Made by a program: the position numbers and the translations under genes. A stretch of 64,000 bases of DNA from Alphaproteobacteria bacterium (lineage in GTDB: Bacteria; Pseudomonadota; Alphaproteobacteria; Rickettsiales; SXRF01): assembly GCA_020049775.1 (NCBI GenBank), contig JAGVLO010000009.1, positions 1 through 64,000 of the forward strand. The letters are read 5' to 3'. Below the pieces are notes generated by a model that was not told the DNA's origin, ran no database searches, and saw only the letters and a list, made by a program, of their open reading frames with translations. This document shows, piece after piece, positions 1 to 9,470 of the stretch; position 1 is the stretch's first letter; each line of letters opens with the position of its first letter.

Positions 1-1
1 A

Positions 2-1204
2 CCACCACCACCGCCGCCGCCGCCGCCGCCGCGTCAGATGAGTGCGCCATTGCCGCCACCGCCACCACCGCCAGCACCACCTGGATCAGTAGCCGGTGGA
101 GGTGGAGGTGGATCTGGTGCAGCTGGTCAAGGTGAAGAGTATGCTGAAGGAGGCGGTGGCTCAGGCCCGCTCTCAGAAAATGCAGCAGGCATGGGCGTAG
201 ATGGTGGATCAGGAAAATCTGGCGCTGGCGCTGGAGCTGGAGGCAAGGGTGCAGGTGAAAAAGCAGGCAAAGACGGGCGCCCGGGTGGTATGCCATTGCC
301 GCCGCCACCGCCTAAACCACGCACACCGGGAGCAGCTGGTGCGCCGCCATCACTTGATGTACGCGGAATAGGCCCTGGTACAAATGACAAAGATGAACGC
401 AACCGCCTGCGCTCAAACATGCTGGTCATGGATAAGCAAAGTGGCAATCCTAACGCTGAAGCTGAACAGCAAGCAGCCGATGCATCGCTCGATAAAAGCG
501 ATCCAAACCGCCAATTTACCAACAGCGTAATAAAAGGATCACAGGCGGAAAAAGCTAGCGCTACGCGCCTAACCAACCTGAATGTCACGATTGCGCAAGG
601 CAAAATCATGGATGTGGTGCTGGAAACAGCCATTAATTCGGATTTGCCTGGTACATTACGCGGTATCGTCAGCCGCGACGTTTATGCAGAGGCGGGCCGT
701 GTAGTAATGATACCTAAGGGTTCACGACTAATCGGCACTTATAACACCGGTGTTTCTCGTGGGCAGCGTCGTCTGCTGATTGTGTGGACACGTCTTCTTC
801 GCCCAGATGGTATTGACATGCAGATTGGTTCACCTGGCGTAGATACAATGGGCCGCGGCGGTATTAAAGCCATGGTAGATAACAAATACACTGAAATATT
901 CAGTGCTGCTATCCTGACCAGCATTCTGAATATCGGCGTAGCTGTCGGCGCGAATGCCCTGATTCCTGAAGAATCCACTACCACCACTACCAATGCCAAC
1001 GGCACAACAACCAGCGGATCCGTTGCTTCGACATCTGCCTCAACCGCGGTTAATAGCTTAGGTGGCATCGGTAAGGACGTAGTGAACTCGTTCCTTGACC
1101 TGCGTCCGACGCTCACGGTTGATCAAGGTACGCGCATCATCGTGTTCGTTAACCGTGACCTGATATTCCCTAGAGAACTCTTGTTTGGTGCGCGAAATCC
1201 ATGA
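2..1204 (+). CDS. virB10: VirB10/TrbI-family type IV secretion protein, 5' partial
   Basis: This is the scaffold protein that spans the inner and outer membranes of a type IV secretion system. An ATG lies at position 38, but the codons before it are in frame, encode a run of prolines and stay open to the window edge. The true start, with the N-terminal membrane anchor, is therefore probably outside. The visible part begins with a long low-complexity linker of Pro, Gly and Ala (about residues 1-105 from the ATG), which is typical of periplasmic VirB10 linkers. It continues into the C-terminal beta-barrel-like TrbI domain, with the family features LRGIVSRDVYAEAGRVVMIP and KGSRLIGTY. The stop overlaps the virB11 start by four bases (ATGA). 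The family call is firm; the substrate of the system is unknown. Confidence 0.93.
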   Translation, partial: PPPPPPPPPPRQMSAPLPPPPPPPAPPGSVAGGGGGGSGAAGQGEEYAEGGGGSGPLSENAAGMGVDGGSGKSGAGAGAGGKGAGEKAGKDGRPGGMPLPPPPPKPRTPGAAGAPPSLDVRGIGPGTNDKDERNRLRSNMLVMDKQSGNPNAEAEQQAADASLDKSDPNRQFTNSVIKGSQAEKASATRLTNLNVTIAQGKIMDVVLETAINSDLPGTLRGIVSRDVYAEAGRVVMIPKGSRLIGTYNTGVSRGQRRLLIVWTRLLRPDGIDMQIGSPGVDTMGRGGIKAMVDNKYTEIFSAAILTSILNIGVAVGANALIPEESTTTTTNANGTTTSGSVASTSASTAVNSLGGIGKDVVNSFLDLRPTLTVDQGTRIIVFVNRDLIFPRELLFGARNP

Positions 1205-2184
1205 GTTTTACGGCTCTAGATACCTATCTCACGCCGCTGAAGAAATTTTTTGCTATGCCAACGGTAAGCGAAATTTCAATCAATCAGCCGAAGGAGGCTT
1301 GGGTGGAAATCGGCGGGGATATGTACCGCCATGAAATTCCCGAATTCGACCTCGAGCATCTCAAATCACTTGGCCGCCTAATTGCCCAGTCAACGGAACA
1401 AAAGATCAGTGAAGAAAACCCGCTACTTTCGGCAACATTGCCGGAAGGATATCGTATTCAGGTAGTATTCCCGCCCGCGGTGGAAGCCAGCACCATCGCT
1501 TTATCCATCCGCAAACAAACCATCATGAATCTGGACCTTGAACAATACGAAGCTATCGGTGCATTCCAGAACACCATCGTACGGCAGGAAGCCAATCCAG
1601 TTGATAAAAAGCTGCGGGCGCTGCTTAATGCCGGCGCAATTAAGGAATTTATTATCCAGGCGATTCTGGCAAAAAAGAATATTATTATCAGCGGTGGTAC
1701 ATCCACTGGTAAAACCACATTCTTTAACGCAGCACTCAAGGTAGTGCCAGAGACAGAACGTATCATTACCTGTGAAGATGCCCGAGAAATTATGATTCCG
1801 CACATCCATAATAAGGTGCATTTGGTTGCCTCCAAGGGCGGACAGGGCCGCGCACAGGTGAGTATGCAGGACCTTATTGAAGCTTGCCTGCGTCTGCGCC
1901 CGGACCGCCTCATGCTCGGCGAGTTACGTGGTAAAGAAGCATTCAGCTTTATGCGCGCGGTAAATACCGGCCACCCCGGATCGATTTCCACGCTGCACGC
2001 CGACACCCCCCAACTGGCCCTTGAACAGCTTATCCTGATGATTATGCAGGCGGGCCTTGGCATCACCCGTGACCAAATTAAGAGTTATGTGGAAGGGGTT
2101 ATCAATGTTATTATACAGCTCAAGCGCGGCGCGCGCGGGGTAAGGTATGTATCTGAGGTTTATTTTAAAGAAACTATGATATAA
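1201..2184 (+). CDS. virB11: VirB11 type IV secretion ATPase
   Basis: This is the hexameric traffic ATPase at the cytoplasmic base of the type IV secretion system. The length of 327 residues is normal for VirB11. A Walker A motif, GGTSTGKTT, lies near residue 165. It is followed by the Asp box ITCEDAREI and a Walker B-like segment RPDRLMLGELRGKEAF, then the His box GHPGSISTLHAD. The start ATG overlaps the virB10 stop, so the two genes are probably translationally coupled. All expected catalytic motifs are present, so the protein should be active. It is followed after 50 bases by virD4. Confidence 0.96.
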   Translation: MSFTALDTYLTPLKKFFAMPTVSEISINQPKEAWVEIGGDMYRHEIPEFDLEHLKSLGRLIAQSTEQKISEENPLLSATLPEGYRIQVVFPPAVEASTIALSIRKQTIMNLDLEQYEAIGAFQNTIVRQEANPVDKKLRALLNAGAIKEFIIQAILAKKNIIISGGTSTGKTTFFNAALKVVPETERIITCEDAREIMIPHIHNKVHLVASKGGQGRAQVSMQDLIEACLRLRPDRLMLGELRGKEAFSFMRAVNTGHPGSISTLHADTPQLALEQLILMIMQAGLGITRDQIKSYVEGVINVIIQLKRGARGVRYVSEVYFKETMI

Positions 2185-2234
2185 ATTTATTGGCACATAA
2201 TTCATTGGGACTGGCAGCCTAAGAAGACAGACAT

Positions 2235-4028
2235 ATGAGTAGTACGAAATCGCAAAATAAAAAACGGCAGGCATGGAACAGGGCGATCCTTCTAGCGATT
2301 GTCGTTACCATCCTCATTGTTCCGTTCTACGCAGGCATGGTCGGTGCGTTCGTACTCTATTACGGGCAGGATTATATCACCGCTGCCTTCGCGCCAGACT
2401 ACCTAGCGCTGCAATACTGGACATTATTTGAGTACTGGCTGCAATATTATGACCAGCTAGGCCATGAATTCGCTCTGCGCCTTGTTGGCCCAACGGCTGG
2501 CGCGATCCTGTTCAGCCTGCTGCTGCTCTATTTTGCCCGCGCCCCGCTGATTGATTTCCGTCCATTCAAGCTGATTGAAACTGTACACGGCGACGCGCAC
2601 TGGGCTACAGAAGGCGAAATCAGCAAAGCCAAGCTTCGCGCCAAAAGGGGCATATTGCTGGGTAACACCAAAAAAGGCTATCTCGTCGCAGACGACTTCC
2701 AGCACATCCTGCTCTTCGCACCAACCGGCGCCGGTAAGGGTGTGGGCTTCGTAATACCGAACCTGCTATACTGGGAACAGTCGGTAGTGGTGCATGACAT
2801 CAAAGGTGAAAACCATATGCTTTGCAGCGGGTATCGCGGCGCTGTGCTTAAGCAGGATATCTATTACTGGAACCCCGCCGACCCCGACGGTATCTCGCAC
2901 TGCTACAACCCTCTGGACTGGATTTCGACCAAGCCCGGCCAGATGGTGGATGACGTGCAGAAAATCTGTAACCTCATTCTTCCCGAGCAGGAATTCTGGC
3001 AGAACGAAGCGCGTTCGCTCATGCTGGGAGTTATTCTCTATCTCTGCGCTGTACCTGAAAAACCGCAATCATTCGGCGAAGTGGTGCGCACCATGCGTTC
3101 GGACGACGTGGTGTATAACCTCGCCGTTGTACTCGACACCATCGGCAAACGCATCCACCCCGTAGCCTACATGAATATTGCCGCGTTCTTGCAAAAAGCC
3201 GATAAGGAACGTTCAGGCGTTATTTCAACTCTCAACTCCGGCCTTGAACTCTGGGCGAACCCGCTCATCGACGCCACCACTGCACGTTCCGACTTCGATA
3301 TGCAGAATCTCAAGAAAAAGAAAATGAGCGTTTTCTGCGGTGTAACACCAGACAACTTGCAACGCTTAGAACCGCTGCTTAAAGTGTTCTATCAGCAGGC
3401 AACCGACTTCTTGACGCGTTCCATGCCGAAAAAAGACGAGACGCACGGCGTGCTATTCTTCATGGACGAGTTCCCGTCACTGGGTGAAATGCCACAATTC
3501 CAGGTCGGTATCGCGTATTTCCGCGGGTACCGCGTGAAGCTCTTTCTCATCGTACAAGATACACAGCAATTAAAGGGTATTTACGAAGAAGCGGGCATGA
3601 ACTCGTTCCTGTCTAACAGCTACTACCGCATTACTTTTGCGGCAAACAACGTGGAAACCGCTAATCTTATATCTCAGCTTATCGGTAACCGTACTGCCGA
3701 ACAGCACTCACATAACAAACCGAAATTCCTCGATATGAACCCCGGCGCGCGCACCGTAAACACCTCGGAAGTGCAACGCGCCCTGCTACTGCCGCAGGAA
3801 GTAATTACCCTGCCGCGCGACGAGCAGATTATCCTTATCGAAGCCTTCCCACCCATCCGGACAAAGAAAATCTTCTATTACAAGGACCGCTACTTCACCA
3901 AGCGCCTGCTGCCGCAGACAGAAGTACCCGTTCAGGAGCCGTATGACCCGCGCAAGAAAAAGGTCGCCGAGCCGCCAGCAGCTGGCGCAGCACCGGCTGA
4001 AGGACAGCCACAGGCTGCTGCTTCCTAA
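2235..4028 (+). CDS. virD4: VirD4/TraG type IV secretion coupling protein
   Basis: This coupling ATPase recruits substrates to the type IV secretion channel at the inner membrane. Two N-terminal hydrophobic segments (about residues 17-44 and 80-105) anchor it. The Walker A motif APTGAGKGVGF lies near residue 162, and the Walker B segment VLFFMDEFPSLG near residue 405. The length of 597 residues matches the VirD4 of Rickettsiales-type clusters. The C-terminus ends in a Pro/Ala/Gln-rich tail, of the kind often involved in substrate docking. The order virB10-virB11-virD4 resembles rvh clusters, in which virB8 and virB9 precede; these would lie left of the window. Confidence 0.95.
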   Translation: MSSTKSQNKKRQAWNRAILLAIVVTILIVPFYAGMVGAFVLYYGQDYITAAFAPDYLALQYWTLFEYWLQYYDQLGHEFALRLVGPTAGAILFSLLLLYFARAPLIDFRPFKLIETVHGDAHWATEGEISKAKLRAKRGILLGNTKKGYLVADDFQHILLFAPTGAGKGVGFVIPNLLYWEQSVVVHDIKGENHMLCSGYRGAVLKQDIYYWNPADPDGISHCYNPLDWISTKPGQMVDDVQKICNLILPEQEFWQNEARSLMLGVILYLCAVPEKPQSFGEVVRTMRSDDVVYNLAVVLDTIGKRIHPVAYMNIAAFLQKADKERSGVISTLNSGLELWANPLIDATTARSDFDMQNLKKKKMSVFCGVTPDNLQRLEPLLKVFYQQATDFLTRSMPKKDETHGVLFFMDEFPSLGEMPQFQVGIAYFRGYRVKLFLIVQDTQQLKGIYEEAGMNSFLSNSYYRITFAANNVETANLISQLIGNRTAEQHSHNKPKFLDMNPGARTVNTSEVQRALLLPQEVITLPRDEQIILIEAFPPIRTKKIFYYKDRYFTKRLLPQTEVPVQEPYDPRKKKVAEPPAAGAAPAEGQPQAAAS

Positions 4029-4049
4029 AATAAATATTATACGATATAG

Positions 4050-4841
4050 CTACGCACCAACTGCTGGCAGCAACCCTTGGTTGCTTGAGCTGGCGCTCGC
4101 CGATTCGCGCATGGGCATACGCCCTGCCCTGTAAGCCAGCCTTCCGGCAATCACCGCCGCCTTCATCGCCTCTGCCATCACCACTGGTTTTTGTGCAGCT
4201 GAAAGCGCTGTGTTGAGTAACACACCGGCACAGCCAAGCTCCATGGCAATGCACGCATCCGACGCCGTGCCGATGCCCGCATCCACAAGCACGGGTACTT
4301 TAAGTTCTTCTACTATTAACTTGATGTTCAATGGATTTTTGATGCCAAGCCCAGAACCGATGGGTGATGCCAGTGGCATCACGGCGACGCATCCGGCTTC
4401 TTCAAGACGCTTAGCAATGATGGGATCGTCGCTGGTATAGGCCATGACATCAAAACCATCCTTTATCAGAATTTCGGCGGCCTTGAGTGTCTGCTGCACA
4501 TCGGGGTAGAGTGTCTTGGGGTCACCGATGACTTCCAGCTTTACCAGCGTCCAGCCGCCCAACTCACGCGCAAGGCGAAGGGTGCGCACTGCCTCTTCCG
4601 CCGTGTAGCATCCGGCGCTGTTGGGGAGGTAGGTATAGTCTTTGGGGCTAAGTACATCCATAAGCGAATCCTCGCCTTTTTTGGTGAGGTCGGTGCGGCG
4701 CAGCGCCACAGTAATGATGTCGGCGCCGCTAGCTTCCACCGCCGCCTTCGTTTCGGCCATGCTCTTATATTTGCCAGTACCAACCAGCAGGCGCGAGCGG
4801 TAGGTTTTACCCGCCAATATGAAAAGATCTGCTGGCTGCAT
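4050..4841 (-). CDS. thiG: Thiazole synthase ThiG
   Basis: ThiG builds the thiazole phosphate ring of thiamine from 1-deoxyxylulose 5-phosphate, ThiS-thiocarboxylate and dehydroglycine or iminoglycine. I chose the ATG at 4841, which gives [11 protein letters not shown] and sits right after the thiS stop. An upstream in-frame start would overlap thiS. The TIM-barrel protein shows the family segments [23 protein letters not shown] and [20 protein letters not shown]. The catalytic lysine is expected in [12 protein letters not shown]. The gene ends 21 bases from the convergent virD4. No TPP riboswitch was seen upstream of the thiS-thiG pair. Confidence 0.95.
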   Translation of the reverse strand: MQPADLFILAGKTYRSRLLVGTGKYKSMAETKAAVEASGADIITVALRRTDLTKKGEDSLMDVLSPKDYTYLPNSAGCYTAEEAVRTLRLARELGGWTLVKLEVIGDPKTLYPDVQQTLKAAEILIKDGFDVMAYTSDDPIIAKRLEEAGCVAVMPLASPIGSGLGIKNPLNIKLIVEELKVPVLVDAGIGTASDACIAMELGCAGVLLNTALSAAQKPVVMAEAMKAAVIAGRLAYRAGRMPMRESASASSSNQGLLPAVGA

Positions 4842-4842
4842 A

Positions 4843-5043
4843 TCAGCCTCCCCCAATAAAATGGACGATTTCAATCTGGTCGCCGTCGGCCAGCGCTACC
4901 TCGGCATAGCGCGAACGTGGCACAATTTCGCAATTGCGCTCAACCGCCACCTGCTTGGGGTTAAGCTGAAGCAGCTCTGCCAGCGCAAGCACATTTAAGG
5001 GGGATTCAAACTCCCTATTCTCACCGTTTACTTTGATTTGCAT
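4843..5043 (-). CDS. thiS: Sulfur carrier protein ThiS
   Basis: ThiS is a small ubiquitin-fold protein that carries sulfur as a C-terminal thiocarboxylate to ThiG. The product is 66 residues and ends in the diagnostic [13 protein letters not shown], so the terminal Gly-Gly needed for adenylation is present. It begins [12 protein letters not shown], like other ThiS proteins. It is first in a two-gene operon with thiG, whose start codon touches its end. The 78 bases to the divergent aroQ must hold both promoters. Confidence 0.93.
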   Translation of the reverse strand: MQIKVNGENREFESPLNVLALAELLQLNPKQVAVERNCEIVPRSRYAEVALADGDQIEIVHFIGGG

Positions 5044-5121
5044 GGAAAAACACAGTTTTACTAATTCAATTTTAACGGATTCAGGCTAAATTCATTGGGT
5101 TAACGTATCAAAGGGTTAATT

Positions 5122-5568
5122 ATGCCGTCTTCCATCCTGCTCGTCAATGGGCCGAACCTGAATACGCTGGGTATGCGCGAACCGCATATTTACGGCCATG
5201 AGACCCTGAAGGAAATTGAGGCTAAATGCAAGCAGGCCGCTAAAAAACTCGGCATGTCACTGGAGTGCTTCCAGTCTAATTGCGAAGGTGAAATTATCAC
5301 AAAAATACAACAGGCTGTAAAAGGCTATCAGGGCGTCATCATCAACCCCGGCGCCTACACCCATACCTCAGTTGCGATTATGGACGCGTTGCTGCTCATC
5401 AAGTCCCCCATCATCGAGGTGCATTTGTCCAATATTTTCCAGCGGGAAGCTTTCCGCCATGAGTCGTATGTTTCGAAAGTCGCCAAAGGCGTGATTTGCG
5501 GTTTTGGTAGTAACGGATATCTGATGGCGCTTTCCGCCATGGCAGAGTTGGTGAAAAAAGGAAAATAA
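5122..5568 (+). CDS. aroQ: 3-dehydroquinate dehydratase, type II
   Basis: This enzyme converts 3-dehydroquinate to 3-dehydroshikimate in the shikimate pathway and works as a dodecamer in the cytosol. The protein has the normal type II length of 148 residues. Characteristic segments are LLVNGPNLNTLGMREPHIYG, with the active-site loop (Arg and Tyr), then INPGAYTHTSVAI and IIEVHLSNIFQREAFRHESY. The last holds the conserved His and Arg contacts. It stands alone, divergent from thiS, and is followed after 18 bases by a glycerophosphodiesterase gene. Confidence 0.96.
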   Translation: MPSSILLVNGPNLNTLGMREPHIYGHETLKEIEAKCKQAAKKLGMSLECFQSNCEGEIITKIQQAVKGYQGVIINPGAYTHTSVAIMDALLLIKSPIIEVHLSNIFQREAFRHESYVSKVAKGVICGFGSNGYLMALSAMAELVKKGK

Positions 5569-5586
5569 CGTAAGGCCCGGACAGCG

Positions 5587-6348
5587 ATGGTAGGCATCTA
5601 CACAGACTGGCATGACAACCCGGAATTCCATGTAAAGACCGGTGGCGACAACGCAACGCTCTGGCGAATCGGGCATCGCGGCGCCTGTGGCTACGCTCCT
5701 GAAAACACGCTGGTATCCATGCGCAAGGCGCTGGAAATGGGCGTACATGGTTTTGAATTCGATGTGCAGATGAGCAAGGATGGGGAGCCAGTCGTTATCC
5801 ACGACGACACGCTGGAGCGCACCACCACCGGCACAGGGCTGGTGTCTGACCATACCTTCCAGCAATTACAGGAATTCGAGGCCGGCAATGATAAATATTA
5901 TGGCGAGCGGATCCCTAGCCTGCGCAATGTACTCGACATGGTGGACAAACGCTGCCGCCTGTTCATCGAGCTGAAATCCGATCACGTCACGGAAGAAGTG
6001 GTTCGCATCATCAAATACTACACCGCCAATATGGGCTGGAACTATGAGCAGCTTTATGTGTGTTCGTTCGACCATCTGCAACTGATGGCGGTGCGCACCA
6101 TGGCGCCCTCCATACGCACCTGTGCGCTGATTGCGGGTATTCCGGTAAGCCTTGCCTCCATTGCTTCTGAGGCCAACGCATGGGCCATCAACCCCTGCAT
6201 ACAGCATATCAATCAGGGGCTGGTGGATGATGCCCATCGGCGCGGCTTACGCGTGATTGTGTGGACGGCGAATCATCCTGTAGATATTGCCAAGGCCAAA
6301 AAACTGCGCGTGGACGGCATCATCAGTGACTACCCCGACAGAATCTGA
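5587..6348 (+). CDS. ugpQ: Glycerophosphodiester phosphodiesterase
   Basis: The enzyme hydrolyses glycerophosphodiesters to glycerol 3-phosphate and an alcohol. The 253-residue protein has the GDPD-family TIM barrel. Catalytic segments are IGHRGACGYAPENTL (first His and Arg), EFDVQMSKDGEPVVIHDDTL (metal ligands and second His) and FIELKSD. There is no signal peptide, so a cytosolic UgpQ-like enzyme is likelier than the periplasmic GlpQ type. About 25 residues precede the usual start of the fold (MVGIYTDWHDNPEF). A start further in is possible, but no better ribosome binding site was seen. Confidence 0.93.
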   Translation: MVGIYTDWHDNPEFHVKTGGDNATLWRIGHRGACGYAPENTLVSMRKALEMGVHGFEFDVQMSKDGEPVVIHDDTLERTTTGTGLVSDHTFQQLQEFEAGNDKYYGERIPSLRNVLDMVDKRCRLFIELKSDHVTEEVVRIIKYYTANMGWNYEQLYVCSFDHLQLMAVRTMAPSIRTCALIAGIPVSLASIASEANAWAINPCIQHINQGLVDDAHRRGLRVIVWTANHPVDIAKAKKLRVDGIISDYPDRI

Positions 6349-6352
6349 ACCC

Positions 6353-6937
6353 ATGGAACCGCTAACGCCGGAATTGCTGCTAGCTGCTTATGCCAGCGGC
6401 TATTTCCCCATGGCAACAAGCCGCACGTCAAAGGAGCTGGATTGGTTTTATCCTGAAAAGCGCGGCATATTGCCGCTGGATAATTTCCATGTGCCGCGCA
6501 GCCTTGCCAAGCTGATACGAAAAACACCTTTTACTATAACTACCGACGCTGCGTTCCGCGAGGTGATGCTGGGCTGCACCGAACGCAAATCCACATGGAT
6601 TAATGACGAAATCATTTCGCTGTATTGCGAATTACACCGTATGGGTTTTGCGCATAGTGTGGAATGCTGGCAGGAAGGAAAGCTGGCGGGCGGTCTCTAC
6701 GGTGTGGTACTGGGATGTGCATTTTTCGGCGAAAGCATGTTCTCGCGCACGCCCAATGCCAGCCGCGTGGCGCTGGTATATCTGGTGCAACTGCTCAATG
6801 ACAAGGGTTACCATCTACTCGACACGCAATTCATCAACTATCATTTGAAGCAGTTCGGCGTCTTGGAAATTCCGCGTGCAGAATATCTGGATAAATTGAA
6901 AAAGGCGGTATCGGAACCGCCTGCGGAAAACTGGTAA
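6353..6937 (+). CDS. aat: Leucyl/phenylalanyl-tRNA--protein transferase
   Basis: Aat adds Leu or Phe from tRNA to N-terminal Arg or Lys of proteins and so marks them for ClpS/ClpAP degradation in the bacterial N-degron pathway. The start at 6353 gives MEPLTPELLLAAYASGYFPM, which fits the family; the longer open frame upstream lies inside the previous gene. The protein has 194 residues. Family features are the Trp and Pro-rich loop LDWFYPEKRGILPLD and the core segment GVVLGCAFFGESMFS, followed by LLDTQFINYHLKQFG. It begins five bases after the glycerophosphodiesterase stop. Confidence 0.95.
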   Translation: MEPLTPELLLAAYASGYFPMATSRTSKELDWFYPEKRGILPLDNFHVPRSLAKLIRKTPFTITTDAAFREVMLGCTERKSTWINDEIISLYCELHRMGFAHSVECWQEGKLAGGLYGVVLGCAFFGESMFSRTPNASRVALVYLVQLLNDKGYHLLDTQFINYHLKQFGVLEIPRAEYLDKLKKAVSEPPAENW

Positions 6938-6947
6938 GATAAAGTCG

Positions 6948-7535
6948 TTATGCGTGGCCAACGTCGGAAGAATAATGACCAAGGTCTATGCCCAGCGATG
7001 TCAGCGCGACGTTCCACTTAAGTTCATTGTCGGTATCAAACACCAGCTGTTTTGTTGCAGGTACGACAATCCAGCTGCCGGCCTCGATTTCCGATTCCAG
7101 TTGGCCGGGCGACCATCCGGCATAGCCAAGCACAAGCATGCCTTGCCGTGGGCCATTACCCTTGGCGAGATCCTGCAAAATAGAAAGGCTGGCGGTTACT
7201 GCCACACCGTTCTTGCGAATTAGGCTGTCGTCTGCGCTGTAATCTTCGTTATGCACCACAAACCCGCGGTTGGCTTCCACCGGTCCACCAAAGTGAATGG
7301 GAAACGCCGGCGAGCCGGAAGCCGTATCAATCTCGAGCTGCGCAAACACGTCGGCTATACTGACGGAAGAAACGGGATAGTTGACGATAATGCCCATGGC
7401 GCCTGACTCATTATGGGCGCAGAGATAAATCAGCGAGCGGGCAAAGCAGGATTCCTGAAGCGTCGGGGTGGCTGCCAGCAAACACCCTGCCAGCGGTCCG
7501 TTATATTCTTGCGTATGGTGTTTTCCATGTCCCAT
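6948..7535 (-). CDS. YqgE/AlgH family protein
   Basis: This belongs to the DUF179 (YqgE/AlgH) family, small cytosolic proteins of uncertain role often placed near redox or holliday-junction genes. The product is about 195 residues. Hallmarks are GPLAGCLLAATPTLQESCFA at the N-terminus, SGAMGIIVN and the segment VLGYAGWSPGQLESEIEAGS. The start is taken as the ATG at 7535, since the codon before it is GTG. It converges on aat with a 10-base gap and diverges from the PAP2 gene. Confidence 0.93.
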   Translation of the reverse strand: MGHGKHHTQEYNGPLAGCLLAATPTLQESCFARSLIYLCAHNESGAMGIIVNYPVSSVSIADVFAQLEIDTASGSPAFPIHFGGPVEANRGFVVHNEDYSADDSLIRKNGVAVTASLSILQDLAKGNGPRQGMLVLGYAGWSPGQLESEIEAGSWIVVPATKQLVFDTDNELKWNVALTSLGIDLGHYSSDVGHA

Positions 7536-7705
7536 CACTCATTATTATAATGCATCCGTTGCTAAAATAGTAGCACTCTTTATGCCGTGTTTCCTTGTAT
7601 ATGCCGCCATAATAGCCGGTTAACCTTAAATTAAGGGCAGATACCTAAAATTTTAGATATTCTTGCAGCCACCCACGGAATAACCAGTAACCAAACATCA
7701 CTGCC

Positions 7706-8659
7706 ATGCAACTTTCATCCGCGCCCGTCACTGCCCGCCAATATCATGTAAACAGGCTGATTTGGGCTGGTTTTCTGGTATTCGCCGTTATCGATGCCAT
7801 CTGGATAATTGCGGCAGGCATTACGATTGACCTTTCCGGATTCATGCCTTTGTTCATCAATCTTTCGCTATGTGCGCTGTTGTGCTTTTTTTACGGCTAC
7901 ATTCGCAAGGACGCAAATCTCTGGCTTGCCGGTCAGATTCTGGCGCAGATGTTACTATCGTCACCCATACTGGGCGGGTTCAGTTATCTTGGCGCGCGCC
8001 TCGCCCTTCCCCTGCTTGACGAGCAGCTGATAGCTATCGACAGCATGATGTTCTTCGACTGGCGCGGCTATATCGCATGGGTCAATTCCATGCCGTGGCT
8101 AGCCGACATACTCTCCATCGCTTATGATTATGCGATTGTATATATGGTACTGATTTTTGTGCTGCTGTTTTTGCTGCGCAACATGCTGCACCTACAATGC
8201 TTCGCAACCGCCTATCTTGTCACAGGGCTGGTGACAATTACGCTGTCCAGCCTGCTGCCTGCGGTCGCAGGCTATGTACATTACAATATCGACGTCAGCC
8301 AGTATGCCAACCTCCACCCCGCCGCAGAACGCGATCATGAGGAAGTTTATTTCGGAATGCGCAACCACACGCTGAACACGTTTGCGCTGCCGCTGAAAGG
8401 CATCGTCACCTTCCCGTCATTCCACGCCACGGTAGCTGTGCTGCTTATCTATGCCAGCTGGCCTGTGTTCATTCTTCGCTACCTGAGTATGGCGCTCACC
8501 CTTCTGGTACTGATGTCCACACCCGTGGACGGCGGCCATTACCTTATCGATGTAGTGGGCGGCGTAATTATCGCTTTTGCCGGAATCTGGCTGGTGGAAA
8601 AAGCGATTAGGCGTCCGTCGCTGCAACAGCGGGCATCCATTGCGGCAGCTGCGTCGTAA
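7706..8659 (+). CDS. PAP2-family membrane phosphatase/transferase
   Basis: This is a 317-residue polytopic inner-membrane protein with about six hydrophobic segments and a C-terminal PAP2 (type 2 phosphatidic acid phosphatase) motif. The pieces FPSFHATVAVLL and DGGHYLIDVVGG carry the two catalytic histidines and the Asp. Such proteins dephosphorylate lipid phosphates or transfer head groups at the outer leaflet. The PAP2_3 (inositol phosphotransferase-like) subgroup looks closest. The substrate cannot be told from sequence. Its last 53 bases overlap the convergent ygfZ gene. Confidence 0.82.
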   Translation: MQLSSAPVTARQYHVNRLIWAGFLVFAVIDAIWIIAAGITIDLSGFMPLFINLSLCALLCFFYGYIRKDANLWLAGQILAQMLLSSPILGGFSYLGARLALPLLDEQLIAIDSMMFFDWRGYIAWVNSMPWLADILSIAYDYAIVYMVLIFVLLFLLRNMLHLQCFATAYLVTGLVTITLSSLLPAVAGYVHYNIDVSQYANLHPAAERDHEEVYFGMRNHTLNTFALPLKGIVTFPSFHATVAVLLIYASWPVFILRYLSMALTLLVLMSTPVDGGHYLIDVVGGVIIAFAGIWLVEKAIRRPSLQQRASIAAAAS

Positions 8660-9470
8660 GCACGGCATCACCGGCAACCAGTTTGATTCCGGATTTTATA
8701 GCTTCGTCCAGCTCTGCCATGCGCAGCAGTGCAAGACCTTTGCCGCCAGAGGAAGAACGCATCTCGCCTACTACCACATCACCCGCGCGGATTTCCGTGC
8801 CTGCGGTCGGCAATGCGCCGGATAGTGCGCTGACCTGATACAGCGCTTTTTTGACCTGCCCGCGGTATTTGGTGCGAGCCGTCACTTCCTGCCCGACATA
8901 GCAGCCCTTTTTGAAATCCACGCCATGTAGCGCCTCGAGCCCGAATTCCAGCAGCAGTGATTTATCAAAGACCATGTCCTGTGCGCCGTCAGGTATGCCA
9001 AGCGAAATACGCATAGATTCGTAGTTTTCCCTGCTGGCTGTTGCGTCAACGGCTCCAAGTGCGGCCTGCTGGCCTATCACGCGGTAGCCCAGCGCAGCAT
9101 GGCGCGGATCAGAAAAAATGTGCATATCCGGTGCTGGCGCTAATGTCCCCTCGCCCCACGCTATCGCAACCGCCATATCCTGTACGAGCGCAATATCCAC
9201 CTTCGAGCGCAGGCGGTAGAGCGTCAGGCGTTTTTGCAGATCGTCAATGCGCGAGGCATCACAATCAATCCAGATATTTCCATGCCAGTTTATGATAAAA
9301 AAATCATGCAGGAACTTGCCCTGCGGCGAGAGCATAGACGCATAGCAGGCTTCGCCTTCTTTCAGGCGGCTAACATCATTGGTAACCAGCCCCTGCAGGA
9401 AGCTTAATGTGTCTTCGCCGTTGAGGCGCAATAATGCGCGGTGCGGTAAAATTGTATAGTGCATGACCAT
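8607..9470 (-). CDS. ygfZ: YgfZ/GcvT-fold iron-sulfur repair protein
   Basis: YgfZ is a tetrahydrofolate-binding protein related to the glycine cleavage T-protein. It helps maintain some iron-sulfur enzymes. The diagnostic motif KGCYVGQEVTART (consensus K-G-C-Y-x-G-Q-E) is present about two thirds along. The N-terminus shows LSFLQGLVTNDVSRL. The length of 287 residues is normal for alphaproteobacterial YgfZ. The 3' end overlaps the PAP2 gene by 53 bases in a convergent arrangement. The start could also be the second ATG, two codons in. Confidence 0.93.
   Translation of the reverse strand: MVMHYTILPHRALLRLNGEDTLSFLQGLVTNDVSRLKEGEACYASMLSPQGKFLHDFFIINWHGNIWIDCDASRIDDLQKRLTLYRLRSKVDIALVQDMAVAIAWGEGTLAPAPDMHIFSDPRHAALGYRVIGQQAALGAVDATASRENYESMRISLGIPDGAQDMVFDKSLLLEFGLEALHGVDFKKGCYVGQEVTARTKYRGQVKKALYQVSALSGALPTAGTEIRAGDVVVGEMRSSSGGKGLALLRMAELDEAIKSGIKLVAGDAVLTTQLPQWMPAVAATDA

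Noticed and set aside
2185-2234. Sigma-54 promoter before virD4
   Set aside because: TTGGCACATAATTCATTGG has a good -24 part but lacks GC at the required -12 position.
5044-5121. TPP riboswitch upstream of thiS
   Set aside because: Only 78 bases are available and the conserved CTGAGA core is not present.
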